From assembly GCA_002352105.1 (NCBI GenBank), contig DEHV01000055.1, forward strand, positions 833 through 30,935: a DNA stretch of 30,103 bases, given 5' to 3'. Within the stretch, counting starts at the first letter, position 1. Every line of letters begins with the position of its first letter. The notes beneath the pieces are model-generated. The model made no database searches. It worked only from the letters and a program-made list of their open reading frames with translations, and was not told the DNA's origin. The translations under genes were made by a program, and so were the position numbers. Source of the DNA: Chitinophagaceae bacterium UBA2791. Its GTDB lineage: Bacteria > Bacteroidota > Bacteroidia > Chitinophagales > Chitinophagaceae. Shown here piece by piece: positions 15,374-22,956 of this stretch.

Positions 15374-16269
15374 TTATTTCCAATTTTTGTTCTGCATAGC
15401 GCTCTTTTTATATTGATATGGACTTTGACCGAGCTGGTCTTTAAATACCTTGCAAAAATGCGAGCTCGACCGGTAGCCGCAGCGCTCGGCGATTTCGGAA
15501 ATGGATTTATCCGTTTGGATAAGCAGACTGCAGGCATGGGATACCCGCTGGTCGCAGAGATATTGAGAGAAGCTTTTTTTGTCCTGCTCCGGAAAAAGCG
15601 ACAGAAGGATTGTTCCGTCATACAGGCAATAGCCGCCACCTGTTTCAGCGACACCTGGTTGTGTAGATTGTCCTTGATGAACTTTATAACATCTATCAGC
15701 CGGTCGGAATAATGAGATCCTGGACCTTCAATTTCTTTGTTTACGATAAAGCTTTTATGCTGAGAGGTGGAAATGAGGTGCATGATCTGCAACAGCCCTT
15801 CAATTTTTTCAAATCCAGATTTAGATGATAGGGCGATCAACTTTTCGGCGATAACCCTCCTGGTTTCCCCAAAGATTTTAATTCCCTTGGAAGCCTGCCG
15901 GATCAGATACCTGATGCTGCTGAATTCTTTTACCGAATTAAAAACCTCTTCAAATATTTTAGGATTGAAATAAGTCACCACTACCCTGGAGCGAAGCTTG
16001 GTGTTCTTCTTATAGAAAGCTTCATCGCTGAGCCAGACATGAGGAACATTAGGTCCTATGAATACCATATCTCCGGATTCAAAAGGCTCTGCCTTATTGC
16101 CGATGATCCGGGTGCCATATCCTTCTATAACAAAAACGAGCTCAAGTTCCGGGTGGGCATGAAATGATGGCTGGCTGTGAAAAGGAGACTGAAGGAATTG
16201 CTGACGCCTCAGATCAATAGACAAAAATCCATTGATAAGCGGCGTAATTTCAGTGTGTAAAAGCCTCAT
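15374..16269 (-). CDS. AraC-family transcriptional regulator, frameshifted in the HTH domain
   Basis: The N-terminal half is a cupin-like sensor domain with HAHPELE (residues 37-43) and PHVWLSDEAF. A DNA-binding domain starts near residue 195 with IKFIKDNLHNQVSLKQVAA and MTEQSFCRFFRSRTKK. At residue 232 the annotated frame turns into unrelated sequence and runs to 15358. If translation slips back one base on the A7 run at 15574-15580, the text continues SFSQYLCDQRVSHAC, then SISEIAERCGYRSSSHFCKVF and GQSPYQYKK, the exact second helix-turn-helix of an AraC protein. It then stops at 15374 after about 298 residues, a normal length. Without slippage the protein lacks the second helix-turn-helix. 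It is divergent from the catabolic genes and is their likely regulator. A true mutation, a sequencing indel or programmed slippage are all possible. Confidence 0.85.
15574..15582 (-). other. In-phase A7 slippery run at the AraC frameshift point
   Basis: On the coding strand the codons are ACA AAA AAA GCT, which places the heptamer A-AAA-AAA in the phase needed for -1 tandem slippage. A one-base backward slip restores the AraC C-terminus. Equally, one missing A in a homopolymer would give the same picture. Confidence 0.7.
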
Positions 16270-16287
16270 TTTTTCTTTATGGCGTGA

Positions 16288-16409
16288 GCAATCGATACTA
16301 AGGGAAGTTAGAATATTATTTTCATTTCTTTGTCATAATCTTACCCGCGCCGGAGAATTCTGCCAAGGATCCGTCTGGCGGGGAAATTATTAACTACGGA
16401 CGGTCCCGT
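16288..16409. promoter_or_regulatory. Divergent regulatory region between the AraC gene and the catabolic genes
   Basis: This part of the 191-bp divergent spacer contains GCAATCGATA at 16288-16297 (also found downstream of the AraC gene). It also contains a near-palindrome ACGGACGGTCCCGT at 16396-16409 with one bulged base. A TTTCTTTG at 16325-16332 matches the -7 consensus at seven of eight positions. The region most likely holds both promoters and the regulator's operator, but no site can be assigned with certainty. Confidence 0.35.
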
Positions 16410-16460
16410 ATTTATAATAATCTTTATGGGGTATATTAGCTGATCATTGAAAGTCATCGT

Positions 16461-17234
16461 ATGAGCAAAAAGACAGCATTGATCACCGGAAGCGTCAGCG
16501 GTATTGGTTTAGGCATTGCCGAGGCTTTTGCAGGGAAAGGATACAATATCGTTTTTAACGGCCTCGAAAAAGACGGCGCGGCCATTGCTTCACGCGTAGC
16601 GGAAAAATATCAGGTCAACCATTTTTTTTCCGACGCCAATATGCTGGAGCCCGAATCCCTGCGCGGGCTGGTTCGCGGATGCGTCGACCGTTTTGGCGGC
16701 ATCGACGCGCTGATCAACAATGCGGGTATCCAATATGTGTCGCCGGTAGAAGATTTCCCGGAAGATAAATGGAATGCGATCATCAACATCAACCTGAATG
16801 CCGTGTTCCACCTCACCAAGGCCGCATGGCCTTATATGAAGGAAAAGGGATTTGGAAGGATCATCAATATTGCTTCTGCGCATGGATTATTCGCTTCTGA
16901 ATACAAAAGCGCTTATGTCGCCGCTAAACACGGCGTTGTTGGGTTTACCAAGACGGTCGCCCTGGAAGGAGCTGGCTTGAATATTACCTGTAACGCCATC
17001 TGCCCGGGTTATGTGAAGACGCCATTAGTGGAAAAACAAATTGCCGACCTGGTCAGTTCGCGCCATATTTCTGAAAAAGAGGCGATCAACGATATCCTGC
17101 TAAAAAAGCAGGCGGTAAAGGATTTTGTTCCGGTGAAGTTAATTGCCGATATGGCGCTATTCCTGGCTTCGGATAATGCCGCTTCCATTACCGGCATCGC
17201 CCTGCCTATGGATGGCGGATGGTCTGCCCAATAG
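16461..17234 (+). CDS. 3-hydroxybutyrate dehydrogenase-like SDR
   Basis: These 257 residues form a classical SDR with the NAD-binding TGSVSGIG (residues 9-16), NNAG (86-89), and catalytic Ser139, Tyr152 and Lys156 in SAYVAAKHGVVG. Several blocks follow D-3-hydroxybutyrate dehydrogenase closely: GIQYVSPVEDFP, INIASAHGLFAS, CNAICPGYVKTPLVEKQI and the terminal MDGGWSAQ. That enzyme interconverts 3-hydroxybutyrate and acetoacetate with NAD in the cytoplasm. Here the gene heads a sugar-acid catabolic cluster, so a hydroxy-acid substrate from that pathway is an alternative. It is divergent from the AraC gene and 122 bp ahead of the next gene. Confidence 0.85.
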   Translation: MSKKTALITGSVSGIGLGIAEAFAGKGYNIVFNGLEKDGAAIASRVAEKYQVNHFFSDANMLEPESLRGLVRGCVDRFGGIDALINNAGIQYVSPVEDFPEDKWNAIININLNAVFHLTKAAWPYMKEKGFGRIINIASAHGLFASEYKSAYVAAKHGVVGFTKTVALEGAGLNITCNAICPGYVKTPLVEKQIADLVSSRHISEKEAINDILLKKQAVKDFVPVKLIADMALFLASDNAASITGIALPMDGGWSAQ

Positions 17235-17356
17235 ACCGTTCTTTAAAGATGATGGAAGCCATGGATCGGCATTGGTCCATTTGCGCCAAAACACTTAAAT
17301 TCACCATAGGGCGGCAAGAAAATTATTGTTTACCTGTTCTCTATTAATAGCGCGAA

Positions 17357-18304
17357 ATGGAAAAACTTGGAATTATCGGTTGCGGAACGATGGGGCATTC
17401 TATTGCGCTTGCCGCCGCCTGGGCGGGAATGCCTGTGAAAGTACATGGACTGAATGATATTGAAATAAAAAGGGCGCAGGAGGGCCTTGCCGGCAAGCTG
17501 CGCTCCTTACAGCAGAATGATGTTATCCGGGAAGGGGAGATCGCAACAATATGGAGCCGTATCCTCTTTACCCAATCCCTGGACGAGATAGCAGCCGCGT
17601 CTTCTTTTATTATTGAAACGATACCCGAGGATATGGCGCTGAAAAAGGAATTGTTTGCCTATCTCGACAATACCTGTTCGCGGGAAACCATCCTGGCCAC
17701 GAATACGTCGGGACTTAGCCCCACGGAAATGGCTTCTGCGACCGCCTTTCCGCAAAGGGTTGTGGTAACGCATTTCTGGAATCCGGCGCACCTGATCCCG
17801 CTGGTGGAAGTGGTCAGGGGAGAGAAAACAAACGACCAAACCGTAGAGCGGGCTTTCGGATTGCTGCGATCGATGAATAAAAAACCCATTGACATAAAAA
17901 AAGAGGCGCCGGGCTTTGTGGGCAACCGCCTGCAGTTTGCCCTTCTGAGGGAGGCGCAATACATACTGGAGCAGGGTATCGCTTCAAAAGAAGATATCGA
18001 TGCGGCCATTACCTATGGGATTGGAAGAAGGCTTCCGGTAACCGGGCCGCTGCTTTCTGCGGATATGGGGGGACTGGATGTTTTTTCTGCCATATCTGAT
18101 TATCTGTTCAGCGATCTAAGCAATGCCTCCGCAGCCAGCCCCGGTTTGAAAAAGCTGGTGGCCGATAAAAAATTCGGCGCTAAATCGGGGGAAGGATACT
18201 ATGAATGGCCTCCTTCTTTTTATGAAGAAAGGCATCAGGCCAGGGAGGCTGCGCTGATCGGATTCCTGAAGCAGGACCGGTCGGCAAATAACGCAGCGGA
18301 TTAA
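17357..18304 (+). CDS. 3-hydroxyacyl-CoA dehydrogenase-family protein
   Basis: The 315-residue protein has the Rossmann motif GIIGCGTMGHSIALAAA at the N-terminus. IIETIPEDMALKKELF and ATNTSGLSPTEMA follow, then the catalytic HFWNPAHLIPLVEVVRGE (His and Glu dyad) and PGFVGNRLQFALLREA. A short C-terminal domain ends with KFGAKSGEGYYEW. The family contains 3-hydroxybutyryl-CoA dehydrogenase but also enzymes acting on free hydroxy acids, such as L-gulonate 3-dehydrogenase and L-carnitine dehydrogenase. The FWNP variant and the absence of any acyl-CoA gene nearby favour a free hydroxy acid. It precedes the sugar-acid dehydratase by 121 bp. The precise substrate is not readable. Confidence 0.85.
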   Translation: MEKLGIIGCGTMGHSIALAAAWAGMPVKVHGLNDIEIKRAQEGLAGKLRSLQQNDVIREGEIATIWSRILFTQSLDEIAAASSFIIETIPEDMALKKELFAYLDNTCSRETILATNTSGLSPTEMASATAFPQRVVVTHFWNPAHLIPLVEVVRGEKTNDQTVERAFGLLRSMNKKPIDIKKEAPGFVGNRLQFALLREAQYILEQGIASKEDIDAAITYGIGRRLPVTGPLLSADMGGLDVFSAISDYLFSDLSNASAASPGLKKLVADKKFGAKSGEGYYEWPPSFYEERHQAREAALIGFLKQDRSANNAAD

Positions 18305-18379
18305 CGCATGCGCGGCCTAAATGATAATTGATTAACAGAACAGGCTAATAAACCGATATTTTCCTGTAAAACGATCTCC

Positions 18380-18387
18380 TAATTTTA
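18380..18387 (+). promoter_or_regulatory. Possible -7 element before the dehydratase gene
   Basis: TAATTTTA matches TAnnTTTG at seven of eight positions and lies 38 bp before the ATG at 18426. TTTT at 18359-18362 could serve as the -33 element with a 17-bp spacer. It would allow the dehydratase group to be transcribed separately. Confidence 0.3.
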
Positions 18388-18425
18388 CAACAGGCGTCTG
18401 CCTCCTCATTATTTATTTTACGCCG

Positions 18426-20138
18426 ATGCAAAAAAAACTGCGTAGTCAAAGCTGGTTTGGGAAAAAGGGTAAGGACGGGTTTATCTATCGCGCCTGGATG
18501 AAGAACCAGGGGATACCTTCTTATGAATTTGAAGGAAAGCCGATCATAGGGATATGCAATACCTGGTCGGAGTTAACGCCGTGCAACGCCCATTTCCGGG
18601 AGCTTGCAGAATCAGTAAAACGAGGCATATCGGAGGCAGGGGGCTTCCCCGTTGAATTTCCGGTCATGTCCCTGGGAGAGACGCTCATGAAACCTACGAC
18701 CATGCTTTTCCGGAACCTGGCGAGCATGGATGTGGAAGAATCGATCAGGGGCAACCCGATGGATGGCGTGGTATTGCTATGCGGTTGCGATAAAACCACT
18801 CCTTCTTTATTAATGGGCGCATGCAGCGTGGATATCCCTACGATTGTTGTCTCGGGCGGACCGATGCTTACGGGAAAGTACAGGGGGAAGAACATCGGCA
18901 CAACGGATATCTGGCGGTTTGCCAACGAGGTAAAATCCGGCGCCATGTCGCAGGAAGCGCTGAATGAGGCTGAAGCCGGATTGTGCAGGAGCCGCGGGCA
19001 TTGCGCAGTCATGGGCACCGCTTCTTCAATGGCCTGCATGGTGGAAGCCCTGGGCATGTCGCTGCCCGGCAACGCCGCCATCCCTGCCGTAGACGCCAAC
19101 CGGAAAGTGTTGGCGCAGCTATCCGGCATCCGTATCGTAGAGATGGTAAGGGAAGACTTGAAAATATCGGATATTCTTACGCGTAAGGCTTTTGAGAATG
19201 CCATTAAGATTAACGCTGCGGTCGGAGGGTCTACAAATTTTGTTATTCACCTATTGGCGATCGCGGGCAGGATCGGCGTACCGCTGACAATAGACGATTT
19301 TGATATCGCGCATTCCGGCCTCCCGTTGATGGTAAACCTGCAGCCTTCCGGTCAGTATTTTATGGAAGACTTCTACTATGCCGGGGGCCTTCCGGCGGTA
19401 ATGCGGGAGATCGGCGATCATCTTCATAAAGATTGTATCACCGTGAACGGGAGAAGCGTGGGTGAAAACATACAGCGCGCTGAAAATATCAATATGGAGG
19501 TGATCGCCTCCGTCAATGCGCCATTTAAAAAGGATTCGGGCGTGATCGTGTTAAAAGGAAATATATGCCCCGATGGCGCCGTCATCAAGCCCAATGCCAT
19601 CAGCGAACAACTGCGGAAACACAGCGGAAAGGCGGTGGTGTTTGAAAATATTGAAGAATACAAAGAACGCATCGACGATCCCGACCTGGATGTAGATGAA
19701 CATAGCGTGCTCGTGCTTAAGAACGTAGGGCCCAAGGGCTATCCCGGCATGCCGGAAGTGGGCAATATGGGTCTGCCGAAGAAATTACTGGAGAAAGGCG
19801 TTACCGATATGGTGCGGATATCAGACGGAAGAATGAGCGGGACCGGCTTTGGGACGGTGGTCCTGCATGTATCGCCCGAGGCTGCCGAGGGAGGCGATTT
19901 TGCCATGATCCGCTCGGGCGATATCATAGAGCTTGATGTTGATCAACGGACCCTGCGCCTGGTAGTATCGGAAGAGGAATTGAACCGTCGCAAGCAATTA
20001 TTCAGTCCCCCGGCAGATCTTATCGACAGGGGATATGCCTGCCTGTATAAACAGCATGTTGAACAGGCGCACCTGGGCGCTGATTTTGATTTTTTAAAAG
20101 GAGGATCCGGAAGCGTTGTGACCAGGGATTCTCACTAA
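18426..20138 (+). CDS. IlvD/EDD-family sugar-acid dehydratase
   Basis: This full-length member has 570 residues. The N-terminal LRSQSWFGKKGKDGFIYRAW resembles aldonate dehydratases (L-arabinonate and D-xylonate type) rather than dihydroxy-acid dehydratase. The three cluster ligands are visible as Cys53 (TPCNAH), Cys121 (CGCDKTTPS) and Cys193 (GHCAVMGTAS), a spacing like that of characterised [2Fe-2S] sugar-acid dehydratases. The catalytic ISDGRMSGTGFG lies near residue 465. The enzyme would remove water from an aldonate to give a 2-keto-3-deoxy acid in the cytoplasm. It is followed after 9 bp by an SDR and further on by an FAH hydrolase, which supports a non-phosphorylative pathway. Whether the substrate is a pentonate, hexonate or deoxyhexonate is open. 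Confidence 0.93.
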   Translation: MQKKLRSQSWFGKKGKDGFIYRAWMKNQGIPSYEFEGKPIIGICNTWSELTPCNAHFRELAESVKRGISEAGGFPVEFPVMSLGETLMKPTTMLFRNLASMDVEESIRGNPMDGVVLLCGCDKTTPSLLMGACSVDIPTIVVSGGPMLTGKYRGKNIGTTDIWRFANEVKSGAMSQEALNEAEAGLCRSRGHCAVMGTASSMACMVEALGMSLPGNAAIPAVDANRKVLAQLSGIRIVEMVREDLKISDILTRKAFENAIKINAAVGGSTNFVIHLLAIAGRIGVPLTIDDFDIAHSGLPLMVNLQPSGQYFMEDFYYAGGLPAVMREIGDHLHKDCITVNGRSVGENIQRAENINMEVIASVNAPFKKDSGVIVLKGNICPDGAVIKPNAISEQLRKHSGKAVVFENIEEYKERIDDPDLDVDEHSVLVLKNVGPKGYPGMPEVGNMGLPKKLLEKGVTDMVRISDGRMSGTGFGTVVLHVSPEAAEGGDFAMIRSGDIIELDVDQRTLRLVVSEEELNRRKQLFSPPADLIDRGYACLYKQHVEQAHLGADFDFLKGGSGSVVTRDSH

Positions 20139-20147
20139 TGATAGGTT

Positions 20148-20915
20148 ATGAATCGCAGACTTTTCGAAAATAAGGTAGCCATTGTTACCGGCGCGGGACA
20201 GGGGATTGGTTTTGAGATCTGCAGGATGCTGGCCAAACAAGGCGCTGCCGTGGTGTTAAATGATGTCGACGACGCTTTGGCGGAAAAAGCCGCCGCCATT
20301 ATCCAGGCAGAAAAAGGAACCTGTATTGCCGTAGCCGGGGATGCCGCCGATCTGGATCTTGTTCAGCGCCTGATCGACAAGGCGACTGCTGCGTTTGGCA
20401 GGCTCGATATAGCCATTGCAAATGCAGGCATCACGTTATTTGGCAGTTTTCTCAATTATCCTGCCGGTTCCTTTTATAAGGTGTTGAATGTAAACCTGGG
20501 GGGATCATTTTTTCTCGCCCAGGGCGCGGCAAAGCAAATGATCAACCAGGGAGGAGGCGGCGCCATCCTGTTCATGTCGTCGGTTACCGGCCACCAGGCG
20601 CATAAGGATCTCTCGGCATATGGAATGACAAAGGCCGCCCTGGAGATGCTTGCCAAAAGCCTCGTGATCGAATTGTCGCCCTATAAAATCACGACAAATG
20701 CGATTGCTCCCGGCGCTACCCTGACGGAAAGGACAGTGGACGACCCGAGCTACGAGGAGGTCTGGTCGGGCATTACGCCTATGGGGCGACCCGCGAACAC
20801 TGTTGATATAGCCAATGCCGCGCTGTTCCTGGTTTCGGAACAGGCTAGCCATATTACCGGGCAGAGCCTGGTGATCGACGGGGGATGGACGGCGATCAGT
20901 CCCTCTCCATTTTAA
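20148..20915 (+). CDS. SDR oxidoreductase, possible aldose 1-dehydrogenase
   Basis: The 255-residue classical SDR has TGAGQGIG (residues 14-21) and an acidic Asp39 after strand 2, which favours NAD over NADP. It also has NAG (92-94) and catalytic Ser144/145, Tyr158 and Lys162 in YGMTK. The C-terminal DGGWTAI is standard. Among related sequences it looks like glucose or rhamnose 1-dehydrogenases, which would oxidise the sugar to a lactone, but the SDR family is too broad for certainty. The 9-bp gap after the dehydratase stop indicates one operon. Confidence 0.85.
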   Translation: MNRRLFENKVAIVTGAGQGIGFEICRMLAKQGAAVVLNDVDDALAEKAAAIIQAEKGTCIAVAGDAADLDLVQRLIDKATAAFGRLDIAIANAGITLFGSFLNYPAGSFYKVLNVNLGGSFFLAQGAAKQMINQGGGGAILFMSSVTGHQAHKDLSAYGMTKAALEMLAKSLVIELSPYKITTNAIAPGATLTERTVDDPSYEEVWSGITPMGRPANTVDIANAALFLVSEQASHITGQSLVIDGGWTAISPSPF

Positions 20916-21206
20916 GCCGGCAAATATATCGTATGTTTATAAGGGTTAGATAAACGTTTCTTTGCCTTATTTGCAGAATTGAAGCGGCGGCAATCGGGAA
21001 AGGATAATGATTGAAGACCGGGCGCCCGGTAAATGGAAATGGTAAAATACTATTAGAATGAGGGTAAAAAGTTGAACTACTGTTTTCCTTAACGGGTTAA
21101 CTTTATAGCCCCGAAGCCGGGTAAGGAGAAAAGGAGTAAGACAAACAGGTAATATATTGATAGTTCATGTTCTGCCCTTGCAGGGTCTTCGACATAAAAA
21201 CGACTG
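20916..21206. other. 291-bp spacer inside the operon with two palindromes
   Basis: No ORF is supported here. A perfect 14-bp palindrome lies at 21017-21030 and an interrupted one, TTAAC-GG-GTTAA, at 21089-21100. No clear TAnnTTTG promoter is seen. The spacer is far longer than the 9- and 17-bp gaps elsewhere in the cluster, so it may contain an operator and an internal promoter. Confidence 0.5.
21017..21030. promoter_or_regulatory. Perfect 14-bp palindrome, possible operator
   Basis: ACCGGGCGCCCGGT is its own reverse complement. It sits 177 bp before the next start codon, in a spacer otherwise AT-richer. It is not followed by a T-run, so it is more likely a protein-binding site than a terminator. 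Confidence 0.35.
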
Positions 21207-21983
21207 ATGATGTTTAGTTTAAAAGGTAAAACGGCGCTGATCACCGGAGGCGGCAGCGGTATTGGAAAGGCGATAGCGGTCTTGTTTGCAAAGCAGGAAG
21301 CAAGGGTGTTTATTCTTGACGTTGATGAGGCAAATGCTGCAGCGGCGGTTGAATCCATCCGGAAAGAAGGCGGCGACGCCGTTTTTATAAAATGCAATAT
21401 TGTTTCTCAGCAGGAAACGCAGCAGGCCGTGGCGGCAATTGTGGCGGCGACAGGAGCGCTGGATATCGTCGTAAACAACGCGGGCATTGCCCATGTCGGC
21501 AACCTGGAACAGACTTCCGAAGCAGATATGGAAAGATTGCTGAGCGTAAATGTGAAAGGCGTGTTCCATGTGCTGCAAGCGTCCATCGGGCACTTAAAAA
21601 AGCAAGGAGGCGTAATTCTGAATATGGCTTCCATCGCGGCTTTGGTGGGTATTCCCGATCGCTTCGCCTATAGCATGACGAAGGCTGCCGTACGAGGCAT
21701 GACTATGTCCGTCGCCAAGGATTATATTTCTTATAAGATCCGTTGTAATTCCATTTCTCCGGCCAGGGTGCATACTCCTTTCGTGGATGGATTCATTGCC
21801 AAAAACTATCCCGGAAAGGAAGATGAAATGTTTAAGAAATTGTCGGCTACCCAGCCGATCGGCAGGATGGCCGGACCGGAAGAAGTGGCTCAGCTGGCAT
21901 TGTACCTCTGTTCGGACGAGGCGTCCTTTATTACCGGTTGCGATTACCCGATCGACGGCGGATTTGTTTATCTGAATAATTAA
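21207..21983 (+). CDS. SDR oxidoreductase, possible 2-keto-3-deoxy-aldonate 4-dehydrogenase
   Basis: The 258-residue SDR has TGGGSGIG (13-20), Asp38 for NAD, NNAG (90-93), Ser142 and the catalytic Tyr155/Lys159 in YSMTK. The segment RCNSISPARVHTPFVDGF and the C-terminal CDYPIDGGFVYLNN resemble 2-keto-3-deoxy-L-fuconate or rhamnonate 4-dehydrogenases. Those oxidise C4 and create the 2,4-diketo acid that an FAH-type enzyme then splits. The FAH gene follows 101 bp later, exactly as that pathway requires. Two adjacent ATG codons (21207 and 21210) could both serve as start. Confidence 0.85.
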   Translation: MMFSLKGKTALITGGGSGIGKAIAVLFAKQEARVFILDVDEANAAAAVESIRKEGGDAVFIKCNIVSQQETQQAVAAIVAATGALDIVVNNAGIAHVGNLEQTSEADMERLLSVNVKGVFHVLQASIGHLKKQGGVILNMASIAALVGIPDRFAYSMTKAAVRGMTMSVAKDYISYKIRCNSISPARVHTPFVDGFIAKNYPGKEDEMFKKLSATQPIGRMAGPEEVAQLALYLCSDEASFITGCDYPIDGGFVYLNN

Positions 21984-22002
21984 GGGGAGATTAGAACAGG
22001 AA

Positions 22003-22032
22003 TAGCGCCGGCGATCCGCGAACCAGGCGCTA
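22003..22032 (+). repeat. Intergenic inverted repeat
   Basis: TAGCGCC at 22003-22009 is the reverse complement of GGCGCTA at 22026-22032, separated by 16 bases. No T-run follows, so it is not a standard terminator. It may be an RNA processing or stability hairpin between the SDR and hydrolase genes. Confidence 0.35.
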
Positions 22033-22084
22033 ACCATATGGGCCGGATCAATCAGCACATTTATACAAAAATCAAATAGTTATT

Positions 22085-22939
22085 ATGAAACTTATTCGGT
22101 TTGGAGAACAGGGAAAAGAAAAGCCCGGAATACAGATAGACGATCAATGGTATGATCTCTCCGGTTTTGGAGAAGATTTTGACGAACATTTTTTTGGGAC
22201 GGATGGCATATCCCGCTTGCGTAAATATATTGAACAACATCGCGGCGAACTGAGGACCATCCCCGCCGGATCCCGTCTCGGAGCTCCATTTGCCCGCCCG
22301 TCGAAGATCATTTGTATCGGGTTGAACTACGTCGATCATGCGAAGGAGTCGAATGCGGCCATCCCCGCAGAACCCATATTGTTTTTTAAGTCGACCAGCG
22401 CGCTGGTCGGGCCGAATGACGACCTGATCATTCCGAAAGGAGCGCAGAAAACAGACTGGGAGGTCGAGCTGGCCGTAGTGATCGGTAAAAAAGCAAGTTA
22501 TGTGGAAGAGAAAGACGCGGAATCTCATATTGCCGGTTATTGTCTTCATAACGATTATAGCGAAAGGCATTTTCAATTGGAAAGAGGCGGACAATGGGTA
22601 AAAGGCAAAAGCTGCGATAGCTTTGCGCCCATGGGCCCCTTTATTGCCACTGCCGACGAAATAAAGGACGCCAATAATCTCAGGTTATGGCTAAAGGTGA
22701 ATGATAAGATGATGCAGGACGGCAGCACCGCCGACCTTATCTTTAAAGCGCCTTACCTGGTGCATTATGTGAGCCAGTTCATGACCCTGCTGCCCGGCGA
22801 CATCATTTCCACCGGCACGCCCAAAGGCGTAGGCATGGGTATCAAACCCGACCCCATATACTTAAAGGCGGGCGACATAGTGGAATTGGGTATTGATGGT
22901 TTGGGCTCTTCCAGGCAGAGGGTAAAAGCATGGGCATGA
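22085..22939 (+). CDS. FAH-family 2,4-diketo-3-deoxy-acid hydrolase candidate
   Basis: The 284-residue protein has the fumarylacetoacetate hydrolase fold. A small N-terminal domain leads to the core: IICIGLNYVDHAKE, PILFFKSTSALVGPND, and the metal ligands Glu126, Glu128 and Asp157 (WEVELAVVIGKKA, HNDYSER). GDIISTGTPKGVGMG follows. Members of this size act on 2,4-diketo-3-deoxy acids, acylpyruvates or oxaloacetate-like compounds. Given the dehydratase and SDRs upstream, the likely reaction is C-C cleavage of a 2,4-diketo acid to pyruvate plus lactate, glycolate or glycerate, depending on the sugar. The FAD/Fe-S oxidase begins 17 bp after its stop, and it would handle the second product. Confidence 0.9.
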   Translation: MKLIRFGEQGKEKPGIQIDDQWYDLSGFGEDFDEHFFGTDGISRLRKYIEQHRGELRTIPAGSRLGAPFARPSKIICIGLNYVDHAKESNAAIPAEPILFFKSTSALVGPNDDLIIPKGAQKTDWEVELAVVIGKKASYVEEKDAESHIAGYCLHNDYSERHFQLERGGQWVKGKSCDSFAPMGPFIATADEIKDANNLRLWLKVNDKMMQDGSTADLIFKAPYLVHYVSQFMTLLPGDIISTGTPKGVGMGIKPDPIYLKAGDIVELGIDGLGSSRQRVKAWA

Positions 22940-22956
22940 TTCCCCTTTCCTCCTAA

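Noticed and set aside
15358..15573. Zero-frame tail of the AraC gene as a novel C-terminal domain
   Set aside because: The -1 frame over the same bases matches the AraC family step by step, so the zero-frame tail is out-of-frame sequence.
18521..19204. 227-codon minus-strand frame opposite the dehydratase gene
   Set aside because: The plus strand encodes a full IlvD/EDD protein with all cluster cysteines; the antisense frame is Ser/Pro/Arg-rich and typical of a GC-rich shadow.
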